Source of the DNA: Cercophora sp. LCS_1
Lineage: Eukaryota; Ascomycota; Sordariomycetes; Sordariales; Lasiosphaeriaceae
Reading direction: 5' to 3'
DNA length: 64,000 nucleotides
NCBI GenBank assembly: GCA_036250225.1
Contig: JAPZLL010000074.1
Span: 20,354 to 84,353 of the forward strand
In this document: in pieces, positions 21,601 through 36,600 of the stretch
Layout of the letters: every line of letters starts with the position of its first letter
Position numbering within the stretch: the stretch's first letter is position 1
Notes under the pieces: generated by a model
Databases searched by the model: none
Told to the model about the DNA's origin: nothing
The model's input: only the letters and a program-made list of their open reading frames with translations
Made by a program: the position numbers and the translations under genes

Positions 21601-24600
21601 GGGCGGGCCACCGGTTAGGAGTGGGATGGCGTCGTCGACGACAGCCACGCCGTTAGTCGAATAATGATCCCCGCCATTGGTTGTCGTCGTCGATGTTGTT
21701 GATGCCGATTGCAGGGTCACCACCCCTGTCAAGCGCCCCTTACACGGCCCCGTGCTTGGCTTCAGGACCAGGGCCAACCGGATCCTCGGGTCGGCCGACA
21801 ACCGCGACTCGATCTCGCCGAGCTCAAGACGCTGTCCGTTGACCTTGACCTGGCCGTCGCGACGACCCAAAAACACCAAACTACCGTCGGCGGCATATTT
21901 GACGAGATCGCCAGTGCGGTAGATGCGCTGTGGTGCCCACGTCCCTGTCACACTGGACGCCCACGCCGGTTTATCAACGAAGGCCAGCTTTGTTTTGGTC
22001 GCATCGTTAAGATAGCCCTCGGCCAGAAGCGAGCCGCTGAGAGCCAGCTCTCCAGCAGCTCCCACGGGTGTCAGCCAGGTATTGTCGAGAGGGTCTTGGT
22101 CGTGGCCACTGCTCGAAGACAAGGGCTCCACGATCCAGGCCCTCCCTGCACTTGTCGCCCGCCCAATCACGGCCCTGTCGTCTTGCGTCTTGACATGGGG
22201 ATTCACCACGGCCAACACGCAAGCCTCCGTGGGTCCATAGCCGTTGATGAGTTCTACACGGTTCGCCCATCGGGCGACCGTCTCGCTCTGCATCGCTTCA
22301 CCACCACACACAAGCGTCTGGAACGCGGCGCTTTCACAAACCAACTCGGGATCCAGCAGGTTCGCCACCGATGGGGTCAAGAACGCCCACGTTGCGCTCG
22401 ACTTCAAGATGGCGCCGCCAAGGTCGTGGAGTCGGTCGTGTTCGCTGGGAACGCAAACACATGCGCCCATGGTCAGCGGGGACAGCACCTCCATCAGGGC
22501 CACGTCAAATGTCAACGACGCGAAATGGAACACGCGCGAATCCGGACCCATCTTGGTTGCCCGTGAAAACCCGGCCGACGAAGAGCTGAAGGCGCGATGG
22601 GTGCACACAACGCCCTTTGGCTTGCCGGTGCTGCCGGAAGTGAACAGCACATAGGCCGTGCTCTGAGGAGAACACTTGGGCAGTGACTTGTGCCTTGGAA
22701 TTGGAGGAAGTGAGCGAAAGTTGGGCTCGTTGAGGGCAAGGCAGACCACATCCCCCATCCCGGCAAAGCGAGACGAGTGACGGGGGCTGGAGACGATAAG
22801 CCGAGAGCTGACCCTCTCGATCATGTCTTTTTGTCGTGCAAGGGGGTGGGCGGGATCAAGCGGCACGAAGGCGGCGCCCGAAAGAAGAATGCCAAACAGT
22901 GCGACCACAGCCCATGCGGAGCGTGGGAGACACACCGGCACAAAGTCGCCAACCCCCACGCCATGTTCTCGGAGATGGTAGGCCAAACGGATAGCGTGGT
23001 TGTGGACCTCCTCATACGTGAGCTCGGCGTCCCAGCCGCTGAGCGCTGTCTTTTTTGGATTCTGTGTCGCTTGCTGGAGGAAGAGGTCGTGGATGCACGA
23101 GTCGACAACTGTCTCGGCCTCGACGCCATTCCACTGCGAGAGGAGAGCATGGTCATCGGGACTGATGACATGGATGTCCCCCAGTCTTGTCTCTTTGCTT
23201 CCCGAGTGCTTAACCAGCTCCTTCATGGTCCACTCGAGTTGATGGACGAGCCGCTCGGCCTGCCACATCGACATGACCGTCTCGTCGTGGTGCAGCAGAA
23301 TTTCCACACCCGCATCTGTGACTGCACATTCCAGGACCACCGGATGCGTAAAGAAGTTGCCTAGAGAGGATGTGCCCTGAAAGTCCCATTCGTCCTGCGC
23401 ATTGTCCTCGTCATCACCGAACAGCGAACCTGCTTGGATGACCAAGATATTCTGGAAGCTGCACGCCGCTGCGCAGTTTTCGTCGAGTCGCTTAATGTGC
23501 TGCAATCCGAAGTGCTGGTGCGTCACGACATTGGTGGCTTGCAGATGGACGGTCCGCAAAAAGTCGCACACCAAGCTGCTGCGAGTGGTTTGCACTCGGG
23601 TCGGCACCGTGGTGATGGTTGGCCCAGTCATGTCACCGACGCCAGGGAGATTGATGTTGCGGCCGGCCAGAGTCTCGCCAAACACAACATCGTCTGCGCC
23701 GGTGTAGGCAGAGAGGACTACAGCCCAGGCAGCACGCACCACCGAAGGCAATGTGGCATCCACGTTCAAATCGCTGCGCCGAAGCGGGAGTTTGTGGCGG
23801 GCCATCCGGAAACTCGGCGTCTGCTTCGCCGCCGGCAATTGTGGGAAATGTGTGACAGAGGACATACCCTGGAACCTGCGCTTCCAGTACTGTTCGGATG
23901 AAGCCGAGTCCTGGGCCTTCAGGTGTCGAATGAACCCCGCGTAGGACGGTGCTTCCGAGCTCTCCGTTGTCTGCCCAGCGACCAAGTCGTCGTACACCTT
24001 TTGGACTCGCAGCGCAATCCTCGGCAGACTCCATCCGTCGTACAAGGCGTGGTGAATGGCCCAAACAAACACTCTTTCGCCGTTATCCTGGTCGCCCCCC
24101 ACGATCGCATACCTCGTCAGGGGTCCTCCGCTCTGCGACCCGATTCTCTTTCCCTCCTCAATCGCGTCCTCCACTGTAGGCTCATCGTACCACTCCATCT
24201 CAGCCCGAGCCGCCACCGCCTGCACGAATCCAATTGTTGTCGTGTGCACAATCCTGGTGCGCAATGTATCTGTGTCATCCACCACCCGTTGCCAGGCCGC
24301 TTTGAACTTGATCAAATCGGTGCTCTTGTTCAGCTTCAACGTGTTGACAGAGACATAGGCTCCGACCTGGGAGTTGGCCAGCGCCACAAGACCTTCTTGC
24401 AGCGGACTGCACGGGTAGGCATCTTGTATCTTTTCTCGTGGCAGCAGGCATTGGCGCTCAATCTCCCGCAGCACGGCCTCGGTATCGCGGGGACTGCAAC
24501 CCAGAAGCTCAAACAGTTGGGGATCTTCCTCGCCCGCCTCTAACGACGCTCCTTCAAGCGTGCTGCAGGCGGCCGCCATGTCCGATAACACGGGCTTCTC

Positions 24601-27600
24601 GAAGATATCGAGCACAGAGAGCGCGATCCTGCGTGCGCGCGCCACGCCCACCAGCCGCATGGCGGTAAGAGAGTCGCCGCCCACGCGAAAGAAGCTGTTC
24701 GTGGCCCGCACAGAGCCGGTTTTCATGCCTAACACTGACTCCCAGAGGCCCTGGAGCACCTTTTCCATTTCGGTGGCCTCGTCGCAGGCCGTTGTTCTGG
24801 CCTCCTTTGTCGCTGCGGCAGACCCAAGCTTGTGGGCCACGAGACTCTCGCGAGACAAAATCTCCGCAGCCTGTCGCAGCCGTCTTCTGTCCAGCTTGCC
24901 GGCCGTAGTCCAGGGCATGGTGTTCACTGGAAAGAAAAGCTGAGGGACCATGTAGGCAGGCAAGTGGCCCGACGCAAACGCCTCCATAGACTGTGCGAGG
25001 CCAGCGAGGTGGTCATCCAGAGGGAGCAGGCCAAATTTGCCAACAGTATTGGAAGCAGTGAAAAACACAGCGAGGGTGGTGGTCTTACTTGTCACGGCAC
25101 CCAACGGCGTCACCACTTCGACGGCCACGTTGGTACCCTCGGGGAACCCAGCTTTGCAGTGGAACTCAATCTCGCCGAGCTCGATGCGCCGTCCGTTAAC
25201 CTTAACCTGGGTGTCTTTTCTTGCCATGTAGAGGATCGAGCCGTCGGAGTTGTACCGCACAAGGTCGCCGGTCCGATATAGTTTCCTGGTACCGCTGTTG
25301 TCGGCCTCGAGTCCAAGTTTGTCCATCCATTCTGGTGCCTCGATGAACGCACGGCGGGTCTGCTCCCCGTTGTTGAGATAACCCCTCGCTACCAGTCGGC
25401 CTTCTACCACAAGCTCTCCTACGGCGCCCACCGGAACCAGCCGGTTGACATTGTGTGGGTCAACCACCCACACTCTGCCCCCTACGGCCGGACCGATATT
25501 GCTACTGTCGGTGTTGCGTACAACGCCTCGTTGATCCACCTTGACGCTTGTGGTTGCAATGACCGAGCACTCTGTCGGTCCATAGGCATTGACCAGGGCG
25601 CACTTGGTTGCCGAAGATGCCCATCGCATGATGTGGTCAGCGTTCATGGCCTCGCCGCCCGTCACGAGCGTCTTGAGACCTCGCAAGGCGGGGCTTCCCG
25701 GTTTGAGAGTGCTAGCCACGCTTGGGGTCAGAAGCGTCCATGTGATGCCCATGTCTCGGACCACCCCCGGCAGGTCGTTGATGCGTTGCGCATCCGAAGG
25801 CACGCATACGCAGCCACCAACTAAAAGGCAAGAGAGAATTTCCATCACACTGGCATCAAACGTGTACGACGCAAACTGCAAGACCCGCGAATCAGGGCCC
25901 ATGAACATGGCCTTGGCATGGGCCAACGCACCAGTGCAGAAAGCAGCATGCTCGATGACGGTACCTTTAGGACGGCCGGTCGTGCCAGAGGTGAAGATGA
26001 TGTAGGCCGCATTAGCGGGTGACACGGACACCTTGGTGGTAGAAGTAGCAAGAGCGGAAAGGGAGGCAAGGGACGCGGCATCCACCACGAAACAAGTCGC
26101 TGTTGTTTCGGCCACATCCGCCATCTTTTGTTGGTTTTTCTTGGAACACAGCACTACTGTCGCTCCCACATCCTGCATGAGCTGCTCAAGCCGGGACACG
26201 GGGTGCTCGGGATCAAGACCGACGAAGGCTCCGCCCGCCTTGAGTACGGCAAGCTGGGCAATGACCGTCCATGCTGACTTCTCAAAGCACAGCGGCACAA
26301 AAGCTTCAGGCCCCACACCCAAGGTGGTGAGGTATGCCGCCAGCAGCGTGGCCATGTCGTCCAACTGCCGGTACGTAAAGGACGCATCCCAGCCCTGGAC
26401 CGCCGGCGCAAACGGCTGCCGGCGCGCATGCTTGGCCACCATGTCGTGGATGCACTCGTTCACGTTGGGAAGCGCAAAATCGTTCCACGCCTTGAGCTGG
26501 CGGATATCATAGGAACTCGCAATATCCAACTCGCCCACGATGCGGTCATCCTCTCCGTGCACCAAGTCGCTCAGCACCTGCGAGAAGGTGCTCGCAATGC
26601 TCTTGATCTGGGAATCCGACACCACGGTTCGCCAGTAGCCAAACTGCACTTCGATGGTCTCGCCTCTAGCCTCGACGTTGACGGCAATAACGTACTCGCT
26701 CGGGTCTTCGGCACTGAGGACACGGTACCGCAGATTTGTAGATTGAACGGCTGAAGGCGAAGCAGATCGTCTCTGGTACGTAAACGCCGTATTGAACAGC
26801 GTCTCCCCCGCCAACCCAAGCTCGTGCTGCATCTCGGCCAGGGAACACGCTTGATGTGCCATGGCTTGCGCGATGTCGGTGTGCGTCGACTCCAAGGCGT
26901 CAGATATCTCCGTTTCAGAACCCAAATGTATTCGACAGACGAGCATGTTGATGAGGGCGCCCACGGCATGCTCAACGTGCGGTACCGGGACATCACGCCC
27001 AGAGGACAAGAACCCGAAGAGCACGTCATCTGACCCAGTGTAGGCCTTGAGGACCACGCCCCAGGCGAACTGAAGGAGTGCAGATAGCGTGATACCTGCG
27101 TTGGCGCAGTACTCGGCGATCTGCGAGGTGTCCGGAAGCATGATGGTGTGAGAGCCGAGCGTTGCTGCTTCCATCTGTGTCTGCTCCTGGCCATCATTGA
27201 GTGACGGAAACAGACACGGTTCGGCTTCCGCGAGATAATCTTTCCAGTACTGCACACTATCGCTGCGAGGTTGGGACTGGAGGTGGACCATGTAGTCTCT
27301 GTAGAGTGGTGCTGGCTTCTTGATGCTGAGATTATCATCGTATGCCTCGATGAGATCATCCAGAAGAATGGGGAGGGATGTTCCGTCACAAATGGCGTGG
27401 CTGATATCCAGACGGCAAAACACGGACCCGGTGGACGTTGTGCAGATGGTGAGTCGATGCGGCGGCTTCTTTCCGCTGTAGTCCATGGCATTGAGCTGTT
27501 CCATTTTCTGCGCGGAATCCTCGTCTTCGGAATGCATCATCACAATCCACCCGGGTGCCGTCCTGAGGACAACCTGGTCCTGGAGTCCCTCGTCGCCCGC

Positions 27601-30600
27601 TGTATCGACAAACACAGTCCGAAGCGTAGCATGGCGTTGAACCACAGCCTGCCAAGCATCGCAAAGTCGGCTGACATCCACGGCATCGGCAGAGCAGCTA
27701 ACTTGAAAAATGGCACGATAGGCGTACTTATCCGGATCCCGGATCTGGCTGAGCAACAGACCCCGCTGCATGGCCGAAGATGGATAGATGTCTTGAATAT
27801 CCTGGACGTCCATTCCTGCTTTTTCGAGTTGGCGGCGTAGGTTCTCATGCCCGTAGTATGTGAGCGGAAGTAGTGGGAACGCACTCATTGTCGTCTCGTG
27901 TGAGTGTTGAAGCAGCTGGTGAGGCGCACCCTCGAGAAGCAATCGGCATGCTCTCGCCCAGGCTTCGATTTGTGGCTGGTGCTCCATGTGCTTGTTGAAT
28001 GCAAACGACATATGTATCTTTCCGTCCGTAACCACGGCAGACACCTCGATCAGTGCAAACCGGGGCACGTCTTTGCCAATGTCGGTCGTTGAGTTGAGGG
28101 ATTGGTCAACTCCGTCCAGAGCCTGCAAGACGTTGTCGGGACGTTGAAGCTGTTGCATCTGGCCGAGATAGTTGAACAAGACCTCGACCGGCCACTGCTG
28201 TTCAACGGTATCGCGGGTTTGTGCTGTGAGCATGTTCTTGGCAAAGTATTCTCGACCGTTGCCGGGGAGTCGACGGCGGAAGTCCTTGACCCAGCGGATG
28301 GTGTTGGTAAGGTCGTTGTCTAGCGTCGCGTTAGATTGTGTGCTGGAAGCACTTTCAAGGAGGAAAACTTACCAGAGCCAGACTCTTCAGGTAGATGGAC
28401 CGGATACAGAGCTGTAAACCACCCCACCGTCCGCGACAAATCGATCCTCCCGTCCCAGGTCTCGCGCCCGTGCCCTTCGTTGAAGATGCGAGAAACACCC
28501 TTTCTTCCTTCTGTAGCTGTGCGAAATGATAGTAACAATGCTGCCATCATGAAATCAAGGACATCGGTCTGCATTGCGGCGTGGCACTCTCCACTCAGCA
28601 ACAGGGCCGTCGCCTCTTCTCCCACCTCAGTCTCAACCGTCACCACATCCCCGTACACGTTCGGCACACCGCTCATACCCCAGTACGCCAAATGACTAGC
28701 ACCGCCCTGATCATCGCCAGACTTGACATGATGAGGAAGCAATCCCCGTCCGTCCGCCTGCGGCATCTGCGCCCTCGCAGACTGAGCCTTCGCCCACGCA
28801 GGGAAAGACATTGAGACCGGACGAGCAATGTAGCCTGACGCAAAGAAGTCTTCGAGATCTTGCAGCAGAATCCCCCACGACACAATGTCCACAACGAGAT
28901 GGTGAACTGTCACGAATAGATACGTATCTTGGGTTTCACCCACAACGAAGTGATCGACCGCGAGAAGTGGGCCCCGGGTTATGTTGAGTGCTTTTTGTGA
29001 GGCTTGCATACGCTTTTGTGCGCGCTGTAGGGTGCTCACCGAGTATGTTTTGAAACGGTAGGACCCGGGGACATCCTCTGTGACGCGCTGGCGCCAGCGA
29101 CGGGTGCCATCCAGGCGGAAGCGGGCCCGCAGCATGGGATGTGTGTGCACTAGAGTATGGATGGCCTGCGCTATTGTTTGCGAGTCGATATTCTTGCTGT
29201 CGATGACGCGGAGGAGGACGCTCTGGTTGAATTGTGTCTGCGTTGCACGACCTGATGTAGTCGCCTTGCCCGTCTCCGAAAGCTGTAAGTACAGCCGCTG
29301 GATGGGGGAGAGGTCAAACTCCTGGTGATCTTCCTCCGTTGGGCTAGCTGTCACAAGGCTTTGTGTTGTCGGGCTCTGGGTTTTGAGCGCCAAGTCGTGC
29401 ACCGACTTTGCGTTAACGACGTCGTGCACGGCGACTGTCATGCCCTGGGATCTACAACGAGCCATGACCTGCATGGCCGTAATGCTGTCACCGCCTAGAT
29501 GGAGGAAGGAGGTTGTTGGAGCAATTCGCTCCAGTCCCACATTGAGAACTTGGCTCCAGATCGCTTTTAGGCGCTCGGTCGTATTCGGTTGTGCGCTGGT
29601 AGGTACTGAACTTTTCTCACTAAGAGAGTGTGTTGCTGAGATCTTGTCAAGTGTTTCGGCGTCGATATTCTCGATGAACTGCGCCACACCCATCCGGTCA
29701 AGCTTGCCCGACGGAAGAAGCGGCATGTCGTTGATGGCGATCCATACCGATGGAACCATGTACGGCGGCACGGTTTCCGAGAGACGATGCTGAACCTGGC
29801 GAAGCAGACGGGCTGCCTCTCCTGAGATGACAGCCTCGAGTCGATTTGTGCTGGCTCGTTCAGATAAGCTGCGAAGGGAGACTGCTGCCACAAGCCGCTT
29901 CGCACACGGCCCATCCTTGGGCAGCATCACGATCACATGCTTGACAACAGAATCGGCGCCAAGATGATGGGCGATCTCGTCCAACTCCAGCCGTTGTCCA
30001 TTGAGTTTGGCTTGCGAGCTGTCTTTTCGGCCGATGTACACCATCTCACCCGACACAGGATCGCAGATGCGCACCAGATCGCCAGTCTTATACATCCGCC
30101 GAGATCCAGTACTGTCAAAGGCAAACCCGTCGCACTTTGACCAAGTCGGGCCGTCGATGAACACCTCACAGGTCTTGGCTTCGTTGTTGAGATAACCCGA
30201 AGAGAGTGTGGGTCCCTCAATTAACAACTCCCCAACGGCGCCCACGGGCGCCAGTTGGTGGTGGTTGTGTCGGTCCACGATCCAGGTCCGACCCATGCCC
30301 GTCCCCAGGTTCGCCGGGTTCGATGCTCGATGTACATGAGGATTGACAGTCGCCACGACGGCACACTCACTCGGCCCATAAGCATTCACCAAGTTGACCT
30401 TGGATGCCCAGATGTCGATGTGGCTCTGGGACATGGCCTCACCGCCGAGGATAAGCGTCTTGAGACTCGGGACATCGGATGGCGTGAGAGTGCGCACGAA
30501 GGAGGGTGTGAGAAGGGCCATGTCGACGCCCATGTGCTCCATAGCGACAGCGAGGTCTCCATTGGTTCGGTCCTGGTCGCGCGGAACACAAACCGTGCCC

Positions 30601-33600
30601 CCCCTCATGAGCGTCGTCAGGATCTCAACGAGGGAGGCATCGAAAGTGTACGAGGCAAATTGGAGGAAGCGAAATGGCGGATTCATGTGCATGGCGGGGC
30701 CATGGGCTGCGGCACCCGAGCAGAAGGCCAAGTGGGAGACTAATCCATGTTAGCATCTGAAAGGAAGGAAGGAGCGATGGGCTTCCGGAGAGACGCACTA
30801 ATTGTCCCCTTGGGTTTGCCCGTGGTGCCTGACGTGAAAATGGCATAGGCCGGGCTGGTCGACGACAGACCGTCTGTAAATATGTCAGCAACATCTTGAC
30901 GACTTTTACAACGTTTGATAGCAGAGAGCGGGGTGGCATCCACAAGGCAATCGTCCAGGCGAGGTGGGGAAAAGGAGGGGTAAACAGAGCGCACTTACCA
31001 TCTCCCATACCCCCGCCATCCAGCTGAGACGCCGCCTCTGCGAGCCGCCTCAGGTGCTCCCCATCAATTGCGACCACTCCAATGCCAACTCCGGTGAAAA
31101 GACCAAAATGTCGTGGCGAACTCAAGATCACGTCTGCTTTACAATCGGCTACAATCTCGTGCAGCCTCGCGACCGGATGCGCTGGGTCTAGCGGCACGAA
31201 TGCTGCTCCCGCTCTCAGAATGCCCAGCATGGCAACGACGGCGTGCACCGACTTTTCCAGGCAAAACGGGACAAAGGTCCCCGGCCGGACGCCTTTGGCC
31301 TGCAAGTCGCGTGCGAGGGCGGACGACAGGCAATCCAGCGCCCTCGCCGTCAGTGCCCCGTCCCACCCGACCACCACGGACTCCTCAGCCTCACGCTGCA
31401 GGTTCCGCTCCAGAATGACATCCTGGATGCGCCGCTCCACCAACGGACCGGGGTTCATGTTCCACTTACGAATCTGCTGCTTGTCTGTCTCGGCAAGCAA
31501 GTCCAACTCACCTACCTTTTCATTCCACGTCCTCGCATCTGCAAGGCGGAAAAGCGCTACTTCGAACTGTCCCAGCAGAGATGTCGCCTGCCACTCCGGA
31601 ACAACTTGGGCATCAAAGTAGACATGCGCCTCGATAGTTGTGTTATCTCGGCCGATGGTGCACGTCACATTGAGCGGAAGATTAAAGAAGTCTGCACCCT
31701 GCTTATTTCCGCCGCTGACAAGGTTGCTCCACAGACTGCCATTGTTGGAGCGCTCCTGGTCGTCATCTTCGTCAGCCATGTCGATGGCTAGCAGGTTTTG
31801 GAGCGCACAGGCCGCGGCAGCTGATGGGCTGAGGCCCTTGATGCGTTGAAGGCCTGCAAACTGATGGGGTATGGCGTCACTTAACCCATGTGCCAAGTCG
31901 AGTGTAGCCTTGACTGTGGCCTCTTTGTTGATGGCAAGCCGACGGGGCACGGTTGTGAACGTGGGGCCGACGAGGCCCTCGATGTGTGGGACAGGAACGT
32001 CCCGGCCACTGAGCACTTCGCCAAAAATGACGTCGGCAGACGATAGATGGGTTGATAGCACCAGGGCCCATGCGACGCGCAGGAACCCAGCCAGGGAAAG
32101 ATCCGCCTGGGGCTTCTGGAATTGGACCGATCGGCGAGTTTGTGAGGAGGCCTTGACGTGATATCCCGTGTGGGGAAGCTGTGGGAAATGCTCTACGTCC
32201 TCTTTGAAGGAAAGGGTTGCCTTCCAGAACGCGTCCGAGGCGGCAGCATCAATACCGTTCAGGTGCTCAACAAATCGCGAGTAATGGGGTGTGACGACCA
32301 CAGCAGCCTCCGGCCGACGATATCGCTCCTCTACGCGGCTCAGCAGCGTTGATAGGCTCCATCCGTCGTACAGGGCGTGGTGGGCTATCCAGACAAACGT
32401 TGGCTGATTGCCGCGCTCGTCGATGAGAGCATATTTTGTGAGAGGGCCACCATCATGCGACGGCAACTTCTTGTCCTCGGCAGACAGACCGTACACGCTG
32501 GGTGTCGTTGTCCACGCAATTGGTTCGCGAACGACAACCTGAACGAAGCCCAAACTCTCATCGAAGACGATCCGGGTGCGCAGGATGGCCTCCGAGTCAA
32601 TCACATCCTGCCAAGCTTGCTTGAACCGAGCCACGTCGACGTCTACCGGGAGCTTGTATGCATTAACAGCGACGTACGCCCCTGGTCGTCGTTGTGACGC
32701 AGCGACCAGTCCGGCCTGGAGCGTTGTGCAGGGGTATATGTCTTCGACGGACCGTACCGGCACGCGGCAGATGGATGCAACTTGGGCCTTCAACCTCACT
32801 GTATCGACGGCTGCAAGCAGCGAGAATGGCTCAACAGGACCAGGGACGGAACCCTCCGAGGACGACCCCTCAGTTGTTGTAGAAGCGCCAGCATTGCCAG
32901 CCAAGGCCATAGCCATATCGCAAAGCCGAGGGGTCTGGAAAATGGTCGCAACAGCCAAGACGATCCCCATCTGGCGTGCAGCAGCCGCAAGCCGCATGGC
33001 CACGATCGAGTCGCCACCGTGTCGGAAAAAGCTGTCCTCGGCCATGATGCTGTCCACCGGAACTTTGAGTGCCTTGGCCCACAGCATTTGCAGGGTGCAT
33101 TCCTCTTCTGTCTCTGGCTTCCGTCCGCCTCCTGACCGCGCCTCGAGACGGTATGCAGCGATGCTGATGGAGGAAAGCGGGAGTGTCAGACCACGCAGAC
33201 GGCGACGGTCCAACTTCCCCGACGACGTCAACGGCATCTGAGAGACAGGGAAGAATAGGACAGGGACCATGTACGACGCTAACTTGGAGGCGAGGGCTGC
33301 CACAACACCTTGACATAGCACTTGAAGCTCCGGGGCCATGTCGAGTACCTTGGCCTCAGCTTCCCGGACCGGGTCAGGAGCAAAGAATACGGCAAGCTGC
33401 TTGTTTGCATCACCGAAAACCACCAAATCGACACACGACGCCATGTCATCCGGCAGCGCCGTGGCAACGTGGTGCTCAATCTCGCCGAGCTCAATGCGCT
33501 GACCGTGCAGTTTGACCTGGGTGTCCTTGCGGCCAAGATAGACCAGGGAGCCATCAGAGTCATATCGCACAAGATCTCCCGTCTTGTACATTCTGCGGGC

Positions 33601-36600
33601 TCCTCGGTCCGCGTGATGCGGATCAAGGCACGCCCAGGGCGGGTTCTGAACAAACGCCTTGGCCGTCTCGACGGGCCGGTTGAGGTAACCCCGCGCCAAG
33701 ATAGGGCCCTCGATGAGAAGCTCACCGGCGCAGCCAACAGGCATCAGCCGGTTGTGGTTCAAAGGATCAACAACCCACGAAATACTCCCCACACTGGTGC
33801 CAATGTTGGAAACATCGCCATGAGCAGTCGTGTGCAAACGGTGTGTCGAGTTAATAGAGCATTCGCTGGGCCCGTATTGGTTGTGAACGGGAACAGCACC
33901 GCCCCAGGCATCAAGGACCGTTTGCGTCAGCGCCTCGCCACCAACTGCAATGGCTTCGATGCCGGGAACCAGTGAGGGATGCAGAAGGGCCGCCACGGTT
34001 GGCGTCAGGTCCATCATGTTGGCACCCAGGCTGTTTATGACGCCGGCCAAGTTGCCAAGTCGGTCAGCGTCGGACGGTACACAGATACAACCACCATGGA
34101 TGAGGTTCGTGAACATTTCCTCGATGCTGTTGTCAAAAGTGTGTGCCGCAAATTGCAGGAAGCGAGTCTTGGGGCTGAGACCGAGTCGTGCGCCGTGAGC
34201 GAGCGCGCTCGAGACTAGGGCTTGATGTTCGAGGACGACGCCCTTTGGTTTGCCGGTGCTGCCGGAGGTGAAAATGACCCAGGCAGCATTTTCTGGCGAC
34301 ACTTCAGTTCCAACCTCGTCCTCGCCGCCAACGGTACTCTTGGAGAGACTAGTGAAGAGGTCGGGTCCTACGGCCACGACGTACGGCACCATACTCTCGA
34401 ACATAGATGCCCGAGACACTGATGACACGACGATGTGGGCTCCAACATCGAGCACCTTGTCTTGAAGCGCGTCGACCGGATGTGTGGCATCAAGCGGCAC
34501 TACGGCCCCACCCGCCTTGAGTACCGCCAGCATGGAAACCACGGTCCAAGCCGACTTGTGGAAGCAGACGGGCACAAACACCTCGGGACCTACGCCAACT
34601 TCCGAGAGGTGGCAAGCGAGTTGATCAGCGAGTGTGTTCATCTCTTGATACGAGAAGCTGGCATCCCAGCCACAAATAGCTTCCGCTTGAGGTCTGATCA
34701 CCACCTGCTTCTCAACCATGCGATGAAGACACTCTGCCGTGGTGGCCGGCATCTGTGCATTCCAATCCCATATTCGATCCAGCATCGTGGGATGGATCGC
34801 CCAAATCTGAGATACCGGCGTGGCAGCATTCTCGGCAGTGTTGAAGACTGCTTGCCTGAAGGTCATCGCAATGTTTTCGGCCTGGCTGCATGCGAAGCTG
34901 TCGGTCCAGTAGTCCATATCAATGGCGGCGCACCCTGCGTCGTCCACTTCGATGTTGAGCGATAGAGGATACTCGGTTGGGTCGTGAATGGCTTGGACAT
35001 CCTCAAACAAGAGCCCGCCGCTGTTGTCAAATGTGGTGGAAGGCAGCAAAATCCGGCGGTAGGAAATGCAAGTGTTAAACAAGGGCATCCCACCCGGGAG
35101 ATGTAGCGCGTGCTGCACCTCGGCTAGGGAGACTTGGGCGTAGGGCATGCACTCTAGCTGGTCTCTCTGCACGGCCTCGAGGATGTTGAGGATTGATGTG
35201 CCCTGGTCTTGTCCATTAAGAGAGACTCTTTGTGTGGCCATGTTGACAAACGGCCCGACGGCATCTTCGGAGCCGTCGACCAGGTGGCCATCACGGCCCG
35301 AGACAAGATAGCCGAAGCACACGTCGTCGGCACCTGTGTAGAGCCCTAACGTTAGGGCCCATGCAGTAGCGAGTGCATTGGGCAAGGTGAAGCCGTGATC
35401 GTCGCAGAACTTTTGCAAGGCGGCCAGTTGTGGTAGTTCCACGCGAAGTGTTTTGAGTTTCCTCTGGGCTTTGGCTTCCGTTTCGTGGACACCATCATTC
35501 AAGACCGGGAAGTGGCAAGGCTCCAGTCCGGCCAGCCGACCCTCCCAAAACAACAGGTCTTGCTCCGAGTAACGTTGCTCTAGGCTGGCCACAAAAGGAC
35601 TGAACAGCGGCCTTGGCGTCATGGGCAACGAACCGGAATAAGCGCGTGCGAGGTCTCGGAGAAGAATGTCCATCGATGCGCCATCCATGATGGCGTGGCT
35701 AATTTCTAGCACGCAAACCAGACCGGAGGAACCCTCCACGTGAAGCATGGTAAGCCGGTGCTGGGGTGCGTCGTCGTGATATTGCATCGGCTCCATAGCG
35801 TCCAGGGCCTCCTGCAGCTCGCGCTCGCTGCTGCATTCCCGAACAACAAGGGATGGCTTCACCCGAGTCAGGACGACTTGATCATAACCGCCGCCTCGGG
35901 CCTCACCAACGGCAGCGACAAACACGGTACGAAGCAGGGCATGGCGTCTGACGACGTCTTCCCAGGCTTGCACTGCACGCGGTACGTCAACCGCGGCCTG
36001 AGGATCTTGTTGTTCCGGCCCTGCTGCGGCAGAAATCCGGAAGACTCTTCGCACAGCATAAACCAGCTCGCTCTTGGTTCGGCTCATCAGCAGACCCTGC
36101 TGGATGGGGGAGACGGGATAGATGTCCTCGATACCATCCCATCCCTTTTCACCAGCAAGTTCTGCTAATCTGGTCCGCCCAAACGCTTCTAGGTCATGAG
36201 ACGTCAGGTGAGGTCCCAACAGCGGGAAGTCAGTGGCGCTGACACCCCGCGGCATGGCCGGCAGCGTGGCCGCTGCATCAACGAGGAGCCGCTGGCATGC
36301 CACCACCCAGTGCCGGATGCGCTCTTGATGCTGCATCTTGCCGTTCCAAGCGAACCCGAAGCGTAGGGCACCTTGCACAACGACAGCAGAAATTTCAAAC
36401 AGCGCGAACCGCTTTGCTGACGCGCCAAAGTCGGCTGTCGGGCTCCCGGGGTGCGCCTCGCCAGCCATGAGCGCACCTTCGGCGGGTTGGAACAGTCCCT
36501 CGGCGCGCTCCAGCTGCTGGTAGCGTCCTAGGAAGTTGAACGACACTTCCATGACCCCGTTCCGCTTTGCCTCAAGCTCAGGGTGGTGAAACCGCGCAGC

